Positions 1-10,337 of a stretch of 64,000 bases of DNA are shown piece by piece. Source of the stretch: Flaveria trinervia (lineage: Eukaryota > Streptophyta > Magnoliopsida > Asterales > Asteraceae). The position numbers were made by a program, and so were the translations under genes. The notes below the pieces were generated by a model. It ran no database searches. It had not been told where the DNA came from and worked only from the letters and a program-made list of their open reading frames with translations. Each line of letters begins with the position of its first letter. Position 1 is the stretch's first letter. The DNA lies in NCBI GenBank assembly GCA_025506515.1, contig CM046452.1, positions 72,540,080 through 72,604,079 on the forward strand. The letters are read 5' to 3'.

Positions 1-226
1 TTTGCTTGCTTTTAAATACCGTGCGATTTCACAAGCACATGGTAAACTGCAACTAGTATGAATATGACAGCCATAACTTTGTGATTGGTCTTACATTCAT
101 TAACTCGTGTCAGCTCTCCAACTAATATATCCAGAGCTTAATGAGAAACATTTGATAACAAAGAAACAAATAAATTATGTTTATGTTGATGTTTTATTTT
201 AATTCGGCTTTCCTCGAAACTTGCCT
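1..226. other. Unassigned AT-rich sequence
   Basis: No gene, RNA or repeat could be supported here. It lies just downstream (minus strand) of the Mutator-like pseudogene and may hold its lost C-terminal end, but no coding similarity is visible. Confidence 0.4.
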
Positions 227-1586
227 TTATTTGTGTTTCCTGTAAACTATTATGTTGTTTAAAATTCCTATAAATTTATCTAAATTTGACTTGTCAGAAT
301 TTAAATGTTTTTTTAACAGAGCATGTTGGCTTTCTACTCTGTTTGTTGTTCGTTCTCCAAAATTTAGATGTTGATCAATCCATGCAGACACGAACATCTC
401 TTTGTAATTTTGCAACCAGTTAACATCCAAATAATTAAACACAACTGCAAAGTTAAATGAAATATGTTAGTTTCAATTTCATTAATATAAAAATAATAAA
501 TTGAATAGATCAGAAAAATACTTCGATGCTTGCTCATCAACTTTGTTTGCAATCGTGTTTGATTTTCATAGTAGGCCTCAGTGGTTGGAGATTGAAGCAG
601 ACATCTCCAGTAATACATAAATTTATCCCACTCAGTCTGAGACTTGAAAGATGGTCTGCAATGTTTTCTGATATTCTCCTGTATATGATATCTACAAAGC
701 AATTGGGTTGCTTCTGGAAAAATTACTTGGCATGCATCCATCAATGCCAACTCTCTATCGGTGACTATGACACGCGGTACCATATAGCCATCTAATGTTT
801 TTCTCAGACAATTTAAAGCCCACTTGAAATTATCTTTTTTCTCATTTCGTATGAACGCAAAAGCAATACAAAATGTCTTGTTTGTTGAAGTTAAGCCAAC
901 AATTTGAAGAAAAGGGAGGCGATACCTATTCGTCTTGTACGTGCAATCTAAAATAATCACATGTGGAAACACACGCCATATTTTTAGTGAAATGGGGTTG
1001 ACAAAAAACAAATCATTAGTTGATTTGATTCGTCATCAGTAGTAAAATCATAGATGTATCCGCCCATCTGCAAGGATTGAAGAAGTGCTTGCATTGGGGT
1101 AGTTCCAACTTTATCCAACTTTCGTATCCTTGTGCGTGCATCATACATTGTTTCAATCGTGGATACATTTTTATCATTATTTTCTTTTAAAGCCGTAAGA
1201 ATATCACGTGACTGCATATTATTTCTTGTAAGATCTTCCACCAATGCATACTCTTCTTTAGACAATCTTTTTGCATAAGCATGACCCTCCAAAAATTTAG
1301 AAGGTTTATGGTTATGTTCGTCACAAACAACATGTATTTTTCAACCTCCATCTTCTTCATGATATTTTGCTATAAGTTGAAATGGACAACCTGTCTTCTT
1401 CGTCCCTGAATGTGTGGTTGAATCTGATGTTGGCTTGTATACACCACCACGATCGCACATAAGAAATGCCTTGTTGACGAATCCGTATACAATATTCTTC
1501 GTTCGTTGTGTGACAATAACATATCCAAGGGCGTGTGTAGTGTTTTGCACCCAATCCATTAACTCCTCTCTTGTTGGTACACCCAA
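227..1586 (-). pseudogene. Mutator-like (FAR1/FRS-type) transposase pseudogene
   Basis: The minus-strand reading runs from a FAR1-type DNA-binding region (GVPTREELMDWV, then GCPFQL and a CDEHNH zinc-ligand cluster) through a MULE transposase core. In the core I see ILDCTYKTNRYRLPF with the first candidate acidic residue, VTDRELALMDA with the second, a CRYHIQENIRKHC histidine region, and NRVESQHALLKKHL. A 77-bp GT-AG intron at 521-445 joins the core to the downstream exon in frame, a common feature of plant MULE and FAR1 genes. Decay is light: a TGA replaces an expected Trp codon near 1338, just before KIHVVCDEHNH, and a frameshift lies near 1000-1010. There is no start codon in frame upstream of 1586, so the N-terminus is missing. 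A domesticated FRS gene relic is an alternative to a transposon relic. Confidence 0.8.
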
Positions 1587-1927
1587 TCATTATAAATTGA
1601 GACATTATAGGCGTAAACGGAATTTCCCAATAATGAATTTGAATACTTGTGAATAAATGAATTTGAATACTTGTGAATTGTGAATTGTCTAAACGGAATT
1701 TATAGACGTCTTCCAATAATTAATATACATTCTTGCACATTTCCCAATAAATGAATGTAAACGGTTATTGATTTTATCTGGCATGTTTTTCAATAATTAT
1801 TATACAATAAATAAATTTTTTATTACAATAACTAAAACATAAATAAATTTATTAGACAAATGAAAACTAATTCACAATTTAAATAACTAAAAGAATTACA
1901 TTACTTTTCCAAAAAAAAAATTACAAT
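1587..1927. other. AT-rich spacer with a 24-bp direct duplication
   Basis: No coding sequence is visible between the transposase and ORF1-like pseudogenes. A 24-bp unit containing TGAATTTGAATACTTGTGAA is repeated in tandem at 1633-1656 and 1657-1680. Confidence 0.6.
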
Positions 1928-2940
1928 TTATTGATACGGGTCATCAGGAGGGTCTTGATATGGAGGTATCCACATTTGATTATTATGTTTAAACCTCCAC
2001 CTAACTTGTGAATAATCTGCGATCATGTCCATCCGTATAACATGTTCACGATCAACAAATCCGGACATAAGTACCGGCCCGTTTAAACTTGTCACGTTCT
2101 CAGGGGTGAGAATGTGTAAAGACTCGGCGAGTCGAGTAACATATGTACCACCACAAATATGCCCATTTTTCTTTATACCCGTGTAAGAATTAAAATAATC
2201 AGTAAGCATATGTGCCAGATTACAAGGTCTTCTTTTTATCAAACAAAATAAAAAGAACAAATCCTTTTTAGTCACTCCACCACTAGTCATCCTACGTCCA
2301 GCTATAGTATGACTAATAACGCGATGAAGATATCTATACAACGGATCGTTCATTCTTGTAGCTTTTGTTTTATCGTTAGGTATATATTGGCCATCACTAA
2401 TTTCTTGTCAAAATATTTTATCATTATAATCTTCTGGAAATTATGTAAGACCGTTCAAACAATCAGATTGATGGGTCTCTTGAACTGTATATAAACCCAT
2501 CAAAACACCAAACTCAGCCACTGAATAATTACGTGGCACCCCCCCGAGAACAAAACTGATAGCATCGGTATCACTGTTAAAAAAATATAAGTTCAATTAA
2601 ATGCAGACATGAAATTATATATAATCCAACTAAATTGGTATACCTATAGTTATGATTGTTCGAGTCGAAATTAAATGTGAAGAAAAACTCTAAACAAAGC
2701 TCCTTATATCGGGCCACTAATTGCAAAAAATCTTCTCCACGGCTCGTTCATCATGTTACGAGCACGAGTAAATTCCCCCACGTCCCGTAACAAACTCCAA
2801 GATATCGAATGTGAAGCCTCAAATTCTTTATCTAGAAGTTTCTGAAGTCTTTTATATTCATCTGACCCTCGACGAAACTGAAGCCACGGATGATTCGAAG
2901 CACGAACTGACGCTGTATCTTGACGTGAACTTGAAGCCAT
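1928..2940 (-). pseudogene. Athila-type retrotransposon ORF1-like pseudogene with one intron
   Basis: The minus strand encodes an N-terminal part (MASSSRQDTASVRASNHPWL onward, 2940-2704) and a C-terminal part (MNDPLYRYLHRVISHTIAGR onward, 2353-1928). They are linked by ELCLEFFFTFNFDSNNH and FVLGGVPRNYSVAEFGVLMG. The two linking pieces are separated by a 70-bp sequence (2643-2574) with consensus GT and AG ends, and removing it restores the frame. This resembles the ORF1 proteins of Athila-type Ty3 elements and related plant transposon-protein domains, whose function is unknown. Breaks are a 1-nt frameshift near 2731 and two in-frame stops between the intron and 2353. No gag-pol or LTR of such an element is next to it. 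The family call rests on remembered similarity only. Confidence 0.55.
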
Positions 2941-3233
2941 TACCTAAAATAACTACAATCAGTAACAAAAAAATATTAAACTAAAACTTATTATAATAAT
3001 AATAAACTAACCTTTATTATAAAATAAAAATAATGAGATGATGAATATGTTAATGAATGTAAATTTCGTGGATAGAAGATGAATAAGATGAGGAAGATGA
3101 GGTGAACGGAGGTGAATGAGTTGATGATAATGGTGAATAGAGGTATGGAGGTGAAGCTGGTGGTATAAATTGAAAGTATGGTTCGGTTCAATGGCTACAA
3201 AACGAAGCTTGACTAGTCAAATCAAATAAAAGG
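2941..3233. other. AT-rich unassigned sequence
   Basis: Short purine-rich runs (gatgaggaagatgagg-like) are present but no gene or structured repeat. It separates the ORF1-like pseudogene from the palindromic minisatellite. Confidence 0.4.
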
Positions 3234-3451
3234 TAAACGACCGTTTACAAAAAAGTAAACGACCGTTTACAGTCGCATAAACGACCGTTTACAGGCGGTC
3301 TAAACGACCGTTTACAGGCGGTCTAAACGACCGTTTACAGGCGGTCTAAACGACCGTTTACAGGCGGTCTAAACGACCGTTTACAGGCGGTCTAAACGAC
3401 CGTTTACAACCCGCTAAACGACTGTTTACAACCCGCTAAACGACTGTTTAC
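3234..3451. repeat. Minisatellite of ten TAAACG-AC-CGTTTA palindromes
   Basis: Ten copies of the 15-bp word TAAACGACCGTTTAC are separated by short spacers. Five spacers are exactly AGGCGGTC, giving a 23-bp period. Two at the right end are AACCCGC, and the last two words carry ACTG in place of ACCG. The word is an inverted repeat with 6-bp arms ending in CG around a 2-bp centre. This is the same geometry as the CAGTCG-NN-CGACTG words in the LTRs further right. The purity of the middle five copies suggests recent expansion by slippage or unequal exchange. Confidence 0.95.
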
Positions 3452-3776
3452 ATAGAATTATCACATCAAGCGGTGTATGAAACCCAACACCCATAAGTAT
3501 AAGTACTGTGTAAGACAAGTGATAATCTTTGATTTGAGTGTGGGAATATTTATCTGAAACTATTAAAGAAGATAAATGAACACTTTTACATGGTTGGTGG
3601 GATAAGATGACAACAATTATTTTAAAAATTCCCAATTAGTCTATATGTTGCGAAGAGTCGGGCTTCCACCAGTGAAGACTTATTAATTGTATGTTTAAAA
3701 AAACAAGCACATAGTTAAACAACACATTGACATTGCAATAAACTGCAACACAATATTACCCACTCACACATGGTGT
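3452..3776. other. Unassigned sequence
   Basis: Moderately AT-rich, with no supported gene, RNA or repeat. Confidence 0.4.
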
Positions 3777-4135
3777 ATGTTTCATGCATGTAATATTAAC
3801 TTACAAGAGCATGTTATAATAAAATTTGATTACAGAGTTGTGAGGTATACGATTTTGTCAAAGGTACAAAAATATGAAGCTCGTAAAAATGGTCATTATG
3901 TAGAATACAAAAACAAAACCAACCTACGCATGTGGCAAGTGGCAATGGAAAAATACTTTTGTTCACATGCAATTACAATTTGCTACCAAAAAGATGAATC
4001 AATTATGGTGTTTATAAAAAATAGTGTAATAGTCGTTTTAACCCGTTTCGGCACCTTGATAATAGGACAAACATGGGTTCGAGGAGGGTTAGAGATGATC
4101 TATCAAAAACGCCATGTCACAAGATAGAAGATGCA
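3777..4135 (+). pseudogene. Possible SWIM zinc-finger fragment of a Mutator-like transposase
   Basis: The plus-strand reading contains KVQKYEARKNGHYVEYKNK, then RMWQ and CSHAITICYQKD. This follows the order of the C-terminal SWIM region of plant MULE transposases (roughly CxC ... W ... CxH), but the CxC pair is replaced by NL and an insertion lies between the two halves, so the finger could not bind zinc. It is on the opposite strand to the transposase pseudogene at 227-1586, so it is a separate fragment or an inverted piece. Similarity is short, and chance remains possible. Confidence 0.4.
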
Positions 4136-4599
4136 TTCGAAGGATCCACAACGAGATATGCGTCTGTTATATGTAAATGTTTCATACACATCAATAAGAC
4201 AATGGATGCTTAAAGTCATTGTTGTTTAAGTATTATTATTATTAGATGTTTATTTGTTATCATTTTTTAATTTTTATCCCCTAATGTTTTTCGTGCATAT
4301 AACTAATAACATCTCATCCCGGGATTTCAACTTTTGACCTTAAGTTCGAAAAACAACTATGAGTTACAACAAAACCGACCTCTATTACTATGTGCAACTT
4401 TTAACAAAGTACCACTAGTCAACTCCAACGAGAAATTTATATAGCATGAATACGAACTCCATATGAACACAGGTGATAAATCTACCTTGAACCTCAACAT
4501 AATATATATCCATTTCACTAGTCTTTTTAGTCTCCATACAAAAAAAACAAACAAACAAACAAACACATTCGTTAGCTAATCAACAAACCACCACTCACC
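4136..4599. other. Unassigned spacer
   Basis: AT-rich with a (caaa)n-like run near 4540-4565. It includes the likely 3' flank of the minus-strand GPI-protein gene. No polyadenylation signal could be assigned with confidence. Confidence 0.4.
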
Positions 4600-4645
4600 A
4601 AATCTCAAACCCAACCATCATCAAATCTCAAACCCAACCATCATC
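4600..4645. repeat. 23-bp tandem duplication spanning a stop codon
   Basis: The unit starting AAATCTCAAACCCAACCATC occurs twice, at 4600-4622 and 4623-4645. On the minus strand the junction makes the TGA stop of the GPI-protein gene. Without the duplication the reading would add one Trp and then stop, so the effect on the protein is minimal. Confidence 0.9.
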
Positions 4646-5865
4646 ACAACCACCACGGACCACACCATACGCCCCACGGAACCAACCCTCGGTGCGGCCA
4701 CGTTCGCAAACGTTCCAGCCGGGGTGTTGGTACTCAACACCACCACCACCCAATCATCCTCCTTCCCTATTCCAACACCACTATACCTCGAATTGTTCAA
4801 ATAGCTAGCATACGACGACTGCGTATAGTTGGTGAGCACTAGGGTCGGGACCCGCTTAGGCACGCAAACGGGCAAAATGACCCCGTCCGCGGTCGTGTTG
4901 ATGTCAATGTTGCATTTTTTTACTATGTCCGGATAGTTGGCGTAGCGCGGTTGGGTGCTTGTGATAATGCTTGGACCGGCCATGCTGCTGCATGCTTTGT
5001 CTTCCAAAGCCTCCGCGATCTCGTCGGCCATGCATTCGGCGTTGTCGTTCTTCGATAACGGTGCCACGTTTCGGGATTGGCGGAAACTGTTGATCCCTTG
5101 AAGAAGATTGTCTTCTTCATCTGCAAATTATAGTGTACCATATATGTTATTCTTTCATTTGGATATGGTGTAGTTAAAATCAAAAGATATTAAGAAAACC
5201 ACATTTTAGCATGCTAGTTAAGACCTATTGATTCTATTTATATAAATTAAAATAGAGACTTGTACTTGAGTGGGACTCTTTTTCCACATATAAGTACACT
5301 AAAATTACTATTTTTTATTTTAATTAAGTATTATTTTTTATATATGTATCATTATATTTTATTTTTCATTAAAAATTCATGAGGGTCAGTACTGTATTCC
5401 CAAAACATGATAAACACAGTTCAATCTCCATAAACTTTTTAATTTTTTCATTAAAAATCGCTTACAATCACATATAAGAAGAACGGATTGTGAATGCTAT
5501 TAGAAAAAAATTGCGACAGTTTTACTACCTATATGAACTAAGTTGCAAATTAACAAACAAAACCGATTCAGTCAAAAGACGGTCACAATATTTATGACCG
5601 TTAGATTTGATCCCAAATCAGTCGCAAAAGATATTTCCATAGCTGTAAACTGGTAGCAAAAAACAAATACACAAGGGTTTTGCCAACATATATATATATA
5701 TATTCATCCGCAAATTTTCAAAAAGAAAACAATATCTACAAATACTTAATTATCTAGTAATGTAACGAAAAAAATTTAATAAGTCTCTCAACATATACCA
5801 CAAATGACTAGGGTGGGCAGCAAGAGGAGCAAAGAGACGTAAACACAAGCTTTTAGCGACACCAT
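4621..5865 (-). CDS. GPI-anchored protein of the At5g19230/At5g19250 type, two exons
   Basis: Exon 1 (5865-5799) starts with ATG and encodes a short signal peptide with the hydrophobic core VSLLLLLPTLVI. It ends in a GTATATG donor. Exon 2 (5120-4621) follows a TTTGCAG acceptor and keeps the frame, giving 188 residues. The exon 2 product opens with DEEDNLLQGINSFRQSRNVA and contains NDNAECMADEIA, YPDIVKKC and VCVPKRVP, then YSGVGIGKEDDWVVVVLSTN. These match the pattern of the plant family of uncharacterised GPI-anchored proteins, including four spaced cysteines likely to form disulfides. The C-terminus is a weak hydrophobic tail (MVWSVVVVMMVGFEI), as expected of a GPI signal. The protein is predicted to be secreted and attached to the outer plasma membrane; its biochemical role is unknown. 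No stop or frameshift is seen, making this the only intact host-type gene here. The intron (5798-5121) is AT-rich. Confidence 0.87.
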
Positions 5866-5976
5866 TTCATCAAATTCTTGGAGTTTCTAAGTATGCATGA
5901 GTTGTATTAAAATGCCTTGGTGGATGTCTCGAGTTTGGTAGTGTGTTACAAGTGTCATAACAAGGGGAATATGAGG

Positions 5977-5986
5977 GACACGTGTC
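5977..5986. promoter_or_regulatory. G-box palindrome GACACGTGTC upstream of the GPI-protein gene
   Basis: A perfect 10-bp palindrome with a CACGTG core lies about 115 bp upstream of the start codon at 5865. Such cores are bound by plant bZIP and bHLH factors, including abscisic-acid-responsive ones. A weak TATA-like TTTTAATA (minus strand, about 5906-5914) lies between it and the ATG. Function is inference. Confidence 0.5.
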
Positions 5987-6794
5987 GGGCATGCATAGCG
6001 TTTGGTTTTCTTAGATGTCATCCTGATCAACTACCGATTGATACAACCTCATCTTCACTTTTCATCGGTTTAAATTAAAGAAATGTACGTCCATTTGAAT
6101 ACTGTTTTGTCTGTCTCGTTGTTTATCTGCGCGCGAGCATGGGATACGTATATGTATAGTATGATGATTTATAACAACTAAACATTGAACGAATTAGGTA
6201 TAGATATAATTTAGCATTAACACAGTTGGAATGAAGGAATGATATAGATATTTGACTGAACTGCCGTTTGTGGATTTGGTTATAATTGTTACTTTTATTT
6301 TTTATAGAAAAGTTTAAATACAAAAGTTTAAAATTTGATATCGTTATCTTATTACTTATAGTGATTACTCACATGTAATTTTTAATCATATCTTATTTTA
6401 GATTATTATTTTTTACTTTATAAAACTTTATTATATTTAATATATTATTTTTCGACACGTATAAATACGGGTTTACTAGAGTTAGTATTAAATAAAAAAT
6501 AATCAACAACTAATCAAAGATATTATGAACATTTATAGCCCAATCCAACCCGATTCAATACTTTATCTCTATATTTGATTACAGGGTCAAAACAATTCGA
6601 AATTGATCTAATTATTGCACATAACTTTTCAATGTATTATATTGTTCAAATCTTAATTTCTCCATACTAATATCCTCACACTCACTCAATATCTAGCTTA
6701 CAATTTGACATGTTAAAAGTATTCATTTTAAGTCTAAAAGAAGATAGTTTTCTTTGATTGTATATTCCTATGATAATAAATAAAAGTTAAGGTC
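5987..6794. other. AT-rich intergenic sequence
   Basis: No gene or element could be recognised. It ends near 6795, where similarity to gypsy gag begins abruptly without an LTR or target-site signature, so this edge looks like a deletion or illegitimate-recombination boundary. Confidence 0.5.
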
Positions 6795-7826
6795 GATCTC
6801 TGTCCTGATCTAGATGTGACCACACGTCGGTCACCCACCTTTGCCATCTTATTGTTTGGAGCGGTTCTATCACGTCCAAACCGTTTCCCATTCCAGTTCC
6901 GGCTACCACCATCCTTCTTATTCACCTCAGCCACCACCACCTCGCGCTCATCATATAATCTGTCAGCTAAGTCAACCGCCGACCTAAAAGTGCTCGGCCG
7001 GGTGGCGATCATATGCCTACGGATATCCGCCGGCAGCCCCTGGATGTATTTCTTAATCTTTCGTGACAATGGTGTCACTTGATCAGGCACCAGCCGTGCC
7101 ATTTCATTAAATTTGATGGTGTACTGCTGGTGTGTCATCGTTCCCGCCTCCAGCTGCATGAAGTCTCTTTCTACCTTGTCCATCTCTCTGTGAGGACAGA
7201 ATTCCTCAATCACTAACTTCTTCAGTTCAGGCTATCTCATTCTCCCAATGGCCCTGCTACCCTCGGCTTGGACAATGTTGTCCCACCAGCACAAAGCCGA
7301 GTCCACAAAAGAGTGGGTAGCGAATTTCACCTTCTGATCTTCACGACATTCATTGATATCAAGGACAACCTCCATTTCCCTCACCCACCGGTGTGCAGCT
7401 GCAGCTGTGCCGTTTCCGTCGAAAGTAGGGGGCTTGCATCTCATAAACGCCCCATAGTTACAGCCTCTAGTCGCCTCCGGCGCAGCTCCTCTTCTTCCTC
7501 CTCATCATCAGAGAGAACCGTTTCCGGCTCTGGTTGTTCTCGTCCCCTTGAGGACCTGTTCCTCTCCTTTCTTTCCCTATCCATTACTGCCTTGATCACT
7601 TCGGTCACCACAGACGGTAGAATTGTCTGCATGACCTGGTGAACCTCTTCCACCACAACCTCCTTTACCGAGGCCCTCAGATTGGCGCTCTCGTCGCCTC
7701 CCTCCGGATGAGGGGTCTCTAGTTCTTCATGAACCACTTTCTCGACTCTGGTCTCCATCTCTTGGGTCGCGGAGCAGCACCGTGACCCCCACCACGAGAG
7801 GCTTTGGAAGATCTACCGCCAGCCAT
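6795..7826 (-). pseudogene. Ty3/gypsy gag, truncated and frameshifted
   Basis: A start codon at 7826 opens a MAGGRSSKASRGGG N-terminus. This is followed by an acidic and coiled segment (VVEEVHQVMQTILPSVVTEV), then FDGNGTAAAAHRWVREMEVV, LCWWDNIV and EEFCPHREMDKVERDFMQLE. The last part contains YIQGLPADIRRHMIATRP. This is the retrotransposon gag (capsid-like) domain of plant Ty3 elements. The pieces lie in different frames, so there are at least two or three frameshifts (near 7770, 7440 and 7220). The basic linker that normally precedes a CCHC knuckle is reached, but the sequence is cut near 6795 before any knuckle. It lies correctly downstream of the PBS at 8167-8179. Confidence 0.85.
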
Positions 7827-8166
7827 CCTCTAAAAGCACACTATAAGATTCAAACACTAACGCGGTCATTCAAGGTAATAACTCAATTTATGTCAAGTAT
7901 AGTAAGTCCCTAATTACAGTGGCCAGTTGTGATTAGTCACTTACTTTACTCTTCATACCCCAAGCATCTCCTATCCTGACTTAATCAGTATCTAAATATA
8001 CTAAGAGCACATAATCAAATAGCATGCGCACATAATACCGGTTAACATTAGGAAAAGACATACCTGATGGCACGTAGCTACTCGGGCTGACATCCCTCTG
8101 TTTGTCCCATTTTCAGTTTAAGTTTAGGTTTTAAAAAGTTTATTTAACCCAATTCTCTTAAACTTT

Positions 8167-8179
8167 GGCTCTGATACCA
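8167..8179 (-). other. Primer binding site, initiator Met-tRNA type
   Basis: On the minus strand TGGTATCAGAGCC lies 3 nt inside the LTR edge at 8183. It is complementary to the 3' end of plant initiator Met-tRNA and marks the 5' side of the gag fragment's element. Confidence 0.9.
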
Positions 8180-8741
8180 ACTTGTAAGGCCCCGTTCCTG
8201 GGCACCTCACAGTTGGTCAATCACAGCAGTTAAAACACTACACATTATAATTATATAAACTTTAAGCAGTGAAAATGATTTATAAAAAAACATTCATTTC
8301 ATTTAAAACGCTGTTGTTAAGCAATACATCATCATTATCTGTTTACAAAAGAATTGTTTTAACGCATTACAAAACAACAGCAACATTGAATACGAATGGA
8401 TGTCAGTCTTTCCCTGCCGAGTAGCTTCAGTCTCGTGCCATCCTCAACAATAATTACTGCCAACTGAAAATGTATAAAAGTCAACGTTGCTGAGTGAGTT
8501 CTAGTTTTAAAAGTAATAAAATACTTTCTATATGTTGTATAAGAAAATACTCTTTTCTGTAAAATACAACTCTGTACTGTATATACGAGCACGCATTAAC
8601 TATATGAACAAATACTGTTCGTTCTCTTTACTGTATGCCTTGTCTGTTCTGTAAACTTTTATCTTTATCTTTCACTTTCTGTATGGACGAGTGAACAATA
8701 CCCCAACTGTATGCGTGATGGAAAACGGGTGATGGGCCATC

Positions 8742-8846
8742 TATATCCCTCGAGAGGGTCAACTATATCCCTCGAAAGGGTCAACTGTATCCCTCGAAAA
8801 GGTCAACTATATCCTTCGAAAGGGTCAACTGTATCCCTCGAAAGGG
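8742..8846. repeat. Five 22-bp repeats with palindromic core CCCTCGAAAGGG
   Basis: Five near-identical 22-bp units each contain CCCTCGARAGGG, an inverted repeat (CCCT/AGGG) with a central CG, joined by GTCAACTRTAT. They lie within the gypsy LTR. Confidence 0.9.
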
Positions 8847-9244
8847 TTCTATGTACTGTGTACAAGGCCAACCCAATCACCCGGGGCACACTACAAAGGT
8901 CCTGCCAATCTCAATTGATTGGACCTGTGTGCATAATAGGGTAGCTAACCCGCAACATAGTTGAGCTAACGACAACATGGTCGTGCACCTCCTGTAAGCT
9001 TGCAAGACTTGTTAACATTTTCATTAATGTTCCTATTCTTTTCTTTATTGCTCTTTCACTTTATTATTACGGTATACTTTACGTTACGATAATAACATAC
9101 CATGTAAAGTCACATAGTATAAGTAATAATAATAATAGCAATAACAATAATAAGAAACAATCATAACTATGCATGAAACATCATCATAAATAAGCCCTAG
9201 TCAACCTCGGTCAAAAACCCTAAAGCACAGACTCCCAGAAAATT

Positions 9245-9660
9245 CTATAAAAATTTCTAAGTGCTTAGGCGCTTTGTCATTATTTGAGCGCATGAGCCCT
9301 GTTTGGGCGTTTCATCACTATGTAGGTGCATCAGCCAACACTTAATCATTTTATCCTTTAGGTGCATGAACTATTCAGGCGCATGGGCACTATTTGTGCG
9401 TATGAACACTTAGGCGTATGGATTACTCGGACACATGGACACTTAGGCGCATGGGCACTATCAGGGCGTATGGCCCTACACTTAGTCGTCCGACTAACAT
9501 TTCTAGGCGCATGCACCACTATTCAGGTGCATGGGCTATACTTAAACATTTCTAAGGTAATCTTAGGCGCATGGGCTACTGTTCAGGCACATGGATTCCA
9601 CTTAAATCTGTCTAAGGCATTTTTAGGCGCATGAGCCTTATTTAGACGCATGGACCTTCT
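9245..9660. repeat. Array of degenerate GGCGCATGGRC words in the gypsy LTR
   Basis: Roughly twenty irregularly spaced words of the form TTAGGCGCATGGGC, TCAGGCGCATG or AGGCGTATGG fill this part of the LTR. The solo LTR at 53025-55118 has a comparable field (54190-54560) with words like CAGTCGCATGACTC and GCGAATGGACC. Confidence 0.75.
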
Positions 9661-10337
9661 GTGTAACATATTTCTAGTATGTTTTTGAACCCAATCATCA
9701 ACCCATCTGTTCTAAGCTTAATGTGGCTATTCTAAACATGAAAAACCTATAAGCATTCAAGAATCAACATCCAATCATGCACATTACATATGGGTAAACA
9801 TACATAAGCTTTGAAAATCGTTTTAATACATTTTCAGCCCCAAAGATAATTCAAAACAAGTACAAACTGGGGTCTAGAACTCACCTGATGCAACTTGAGT
9901 GTTTCTTCCTTTCTAACCCGCTTGCAATGAGTTCAAACACCTAAAAACAACACCAAACACACACACACACACACACCCGAGCACATACACAAACACATAA
10001 GCACATAAGCATATAACCGGGATAAAACCCGTCATAAACACTTAAAAAACCATGAATTCTTACCTTGAATTCACTTTCTCTGCTTCTTCTTTCTTCAATC
10101 GAGAGTTTCTCTGCTCTCTCTCTCTAAAACCAAGTGAAAATGGTGATGTGAAATGAGGGTGGGCGGCCATGCCCACCTTTACACCAACTTTTCAAAGATT
10201 TGTCCTTTTGGACACTTTTAGTCCATCCACTTGGACTTTATTGCTTTTTTTTATTTTTATACTTCATTTCTTGTCTTTTTAAATAACCGGGTGTTACAAG
10301 TCCACCTCCCTTATATAGGTTTCGTCCCCGAAACCAG

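Larger units (their letters stand above)
8183..10298 (-). repeat. Gypsy (chromovirus) LTR, 2116 bp, shared by two element fragments
   Basis: On the minus strand it begins TGTAACACCCGG (10298) and ends GGCCTTACA (8183). Upstream of it is a purine-rich tract (AAGGGAGGTGGACT) and an integrase 3' end. Downstream is a PBS and gag. It therefore acts as the 3' LTR of one fragment and the 5' LTR of another. The solo LTR at 53025-55118 is the same family. It contains a 22-bp repeat (8742-8846), a field of GGCGCATGG-like words (9245-9660) and a short CA run near 9960. Confidence 0.9.

Noticed and set aside
3234..3451. CRISPR-like regular repeat array
   Set aside because: The spacers are mostly identical and very short, and the surroundings are clearly plant nuclear DNA with introns and LTR elements; it is a minisatellite.
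4621..5067. Reading the GPI protein from an internal start at 5067 as a single-exon gene
   Set aside because: That start is a GTG codon. The upstream part (EDNLLQGINSFRQSRN) is conserved in the family and a signal-peptide exon with matching splice phase lies at 5865-5799.
6123..6323. Minus-strand 66-codon frame
   Set aside because: AT-rich composition with no similarity, no splice context and no promoter; chance.
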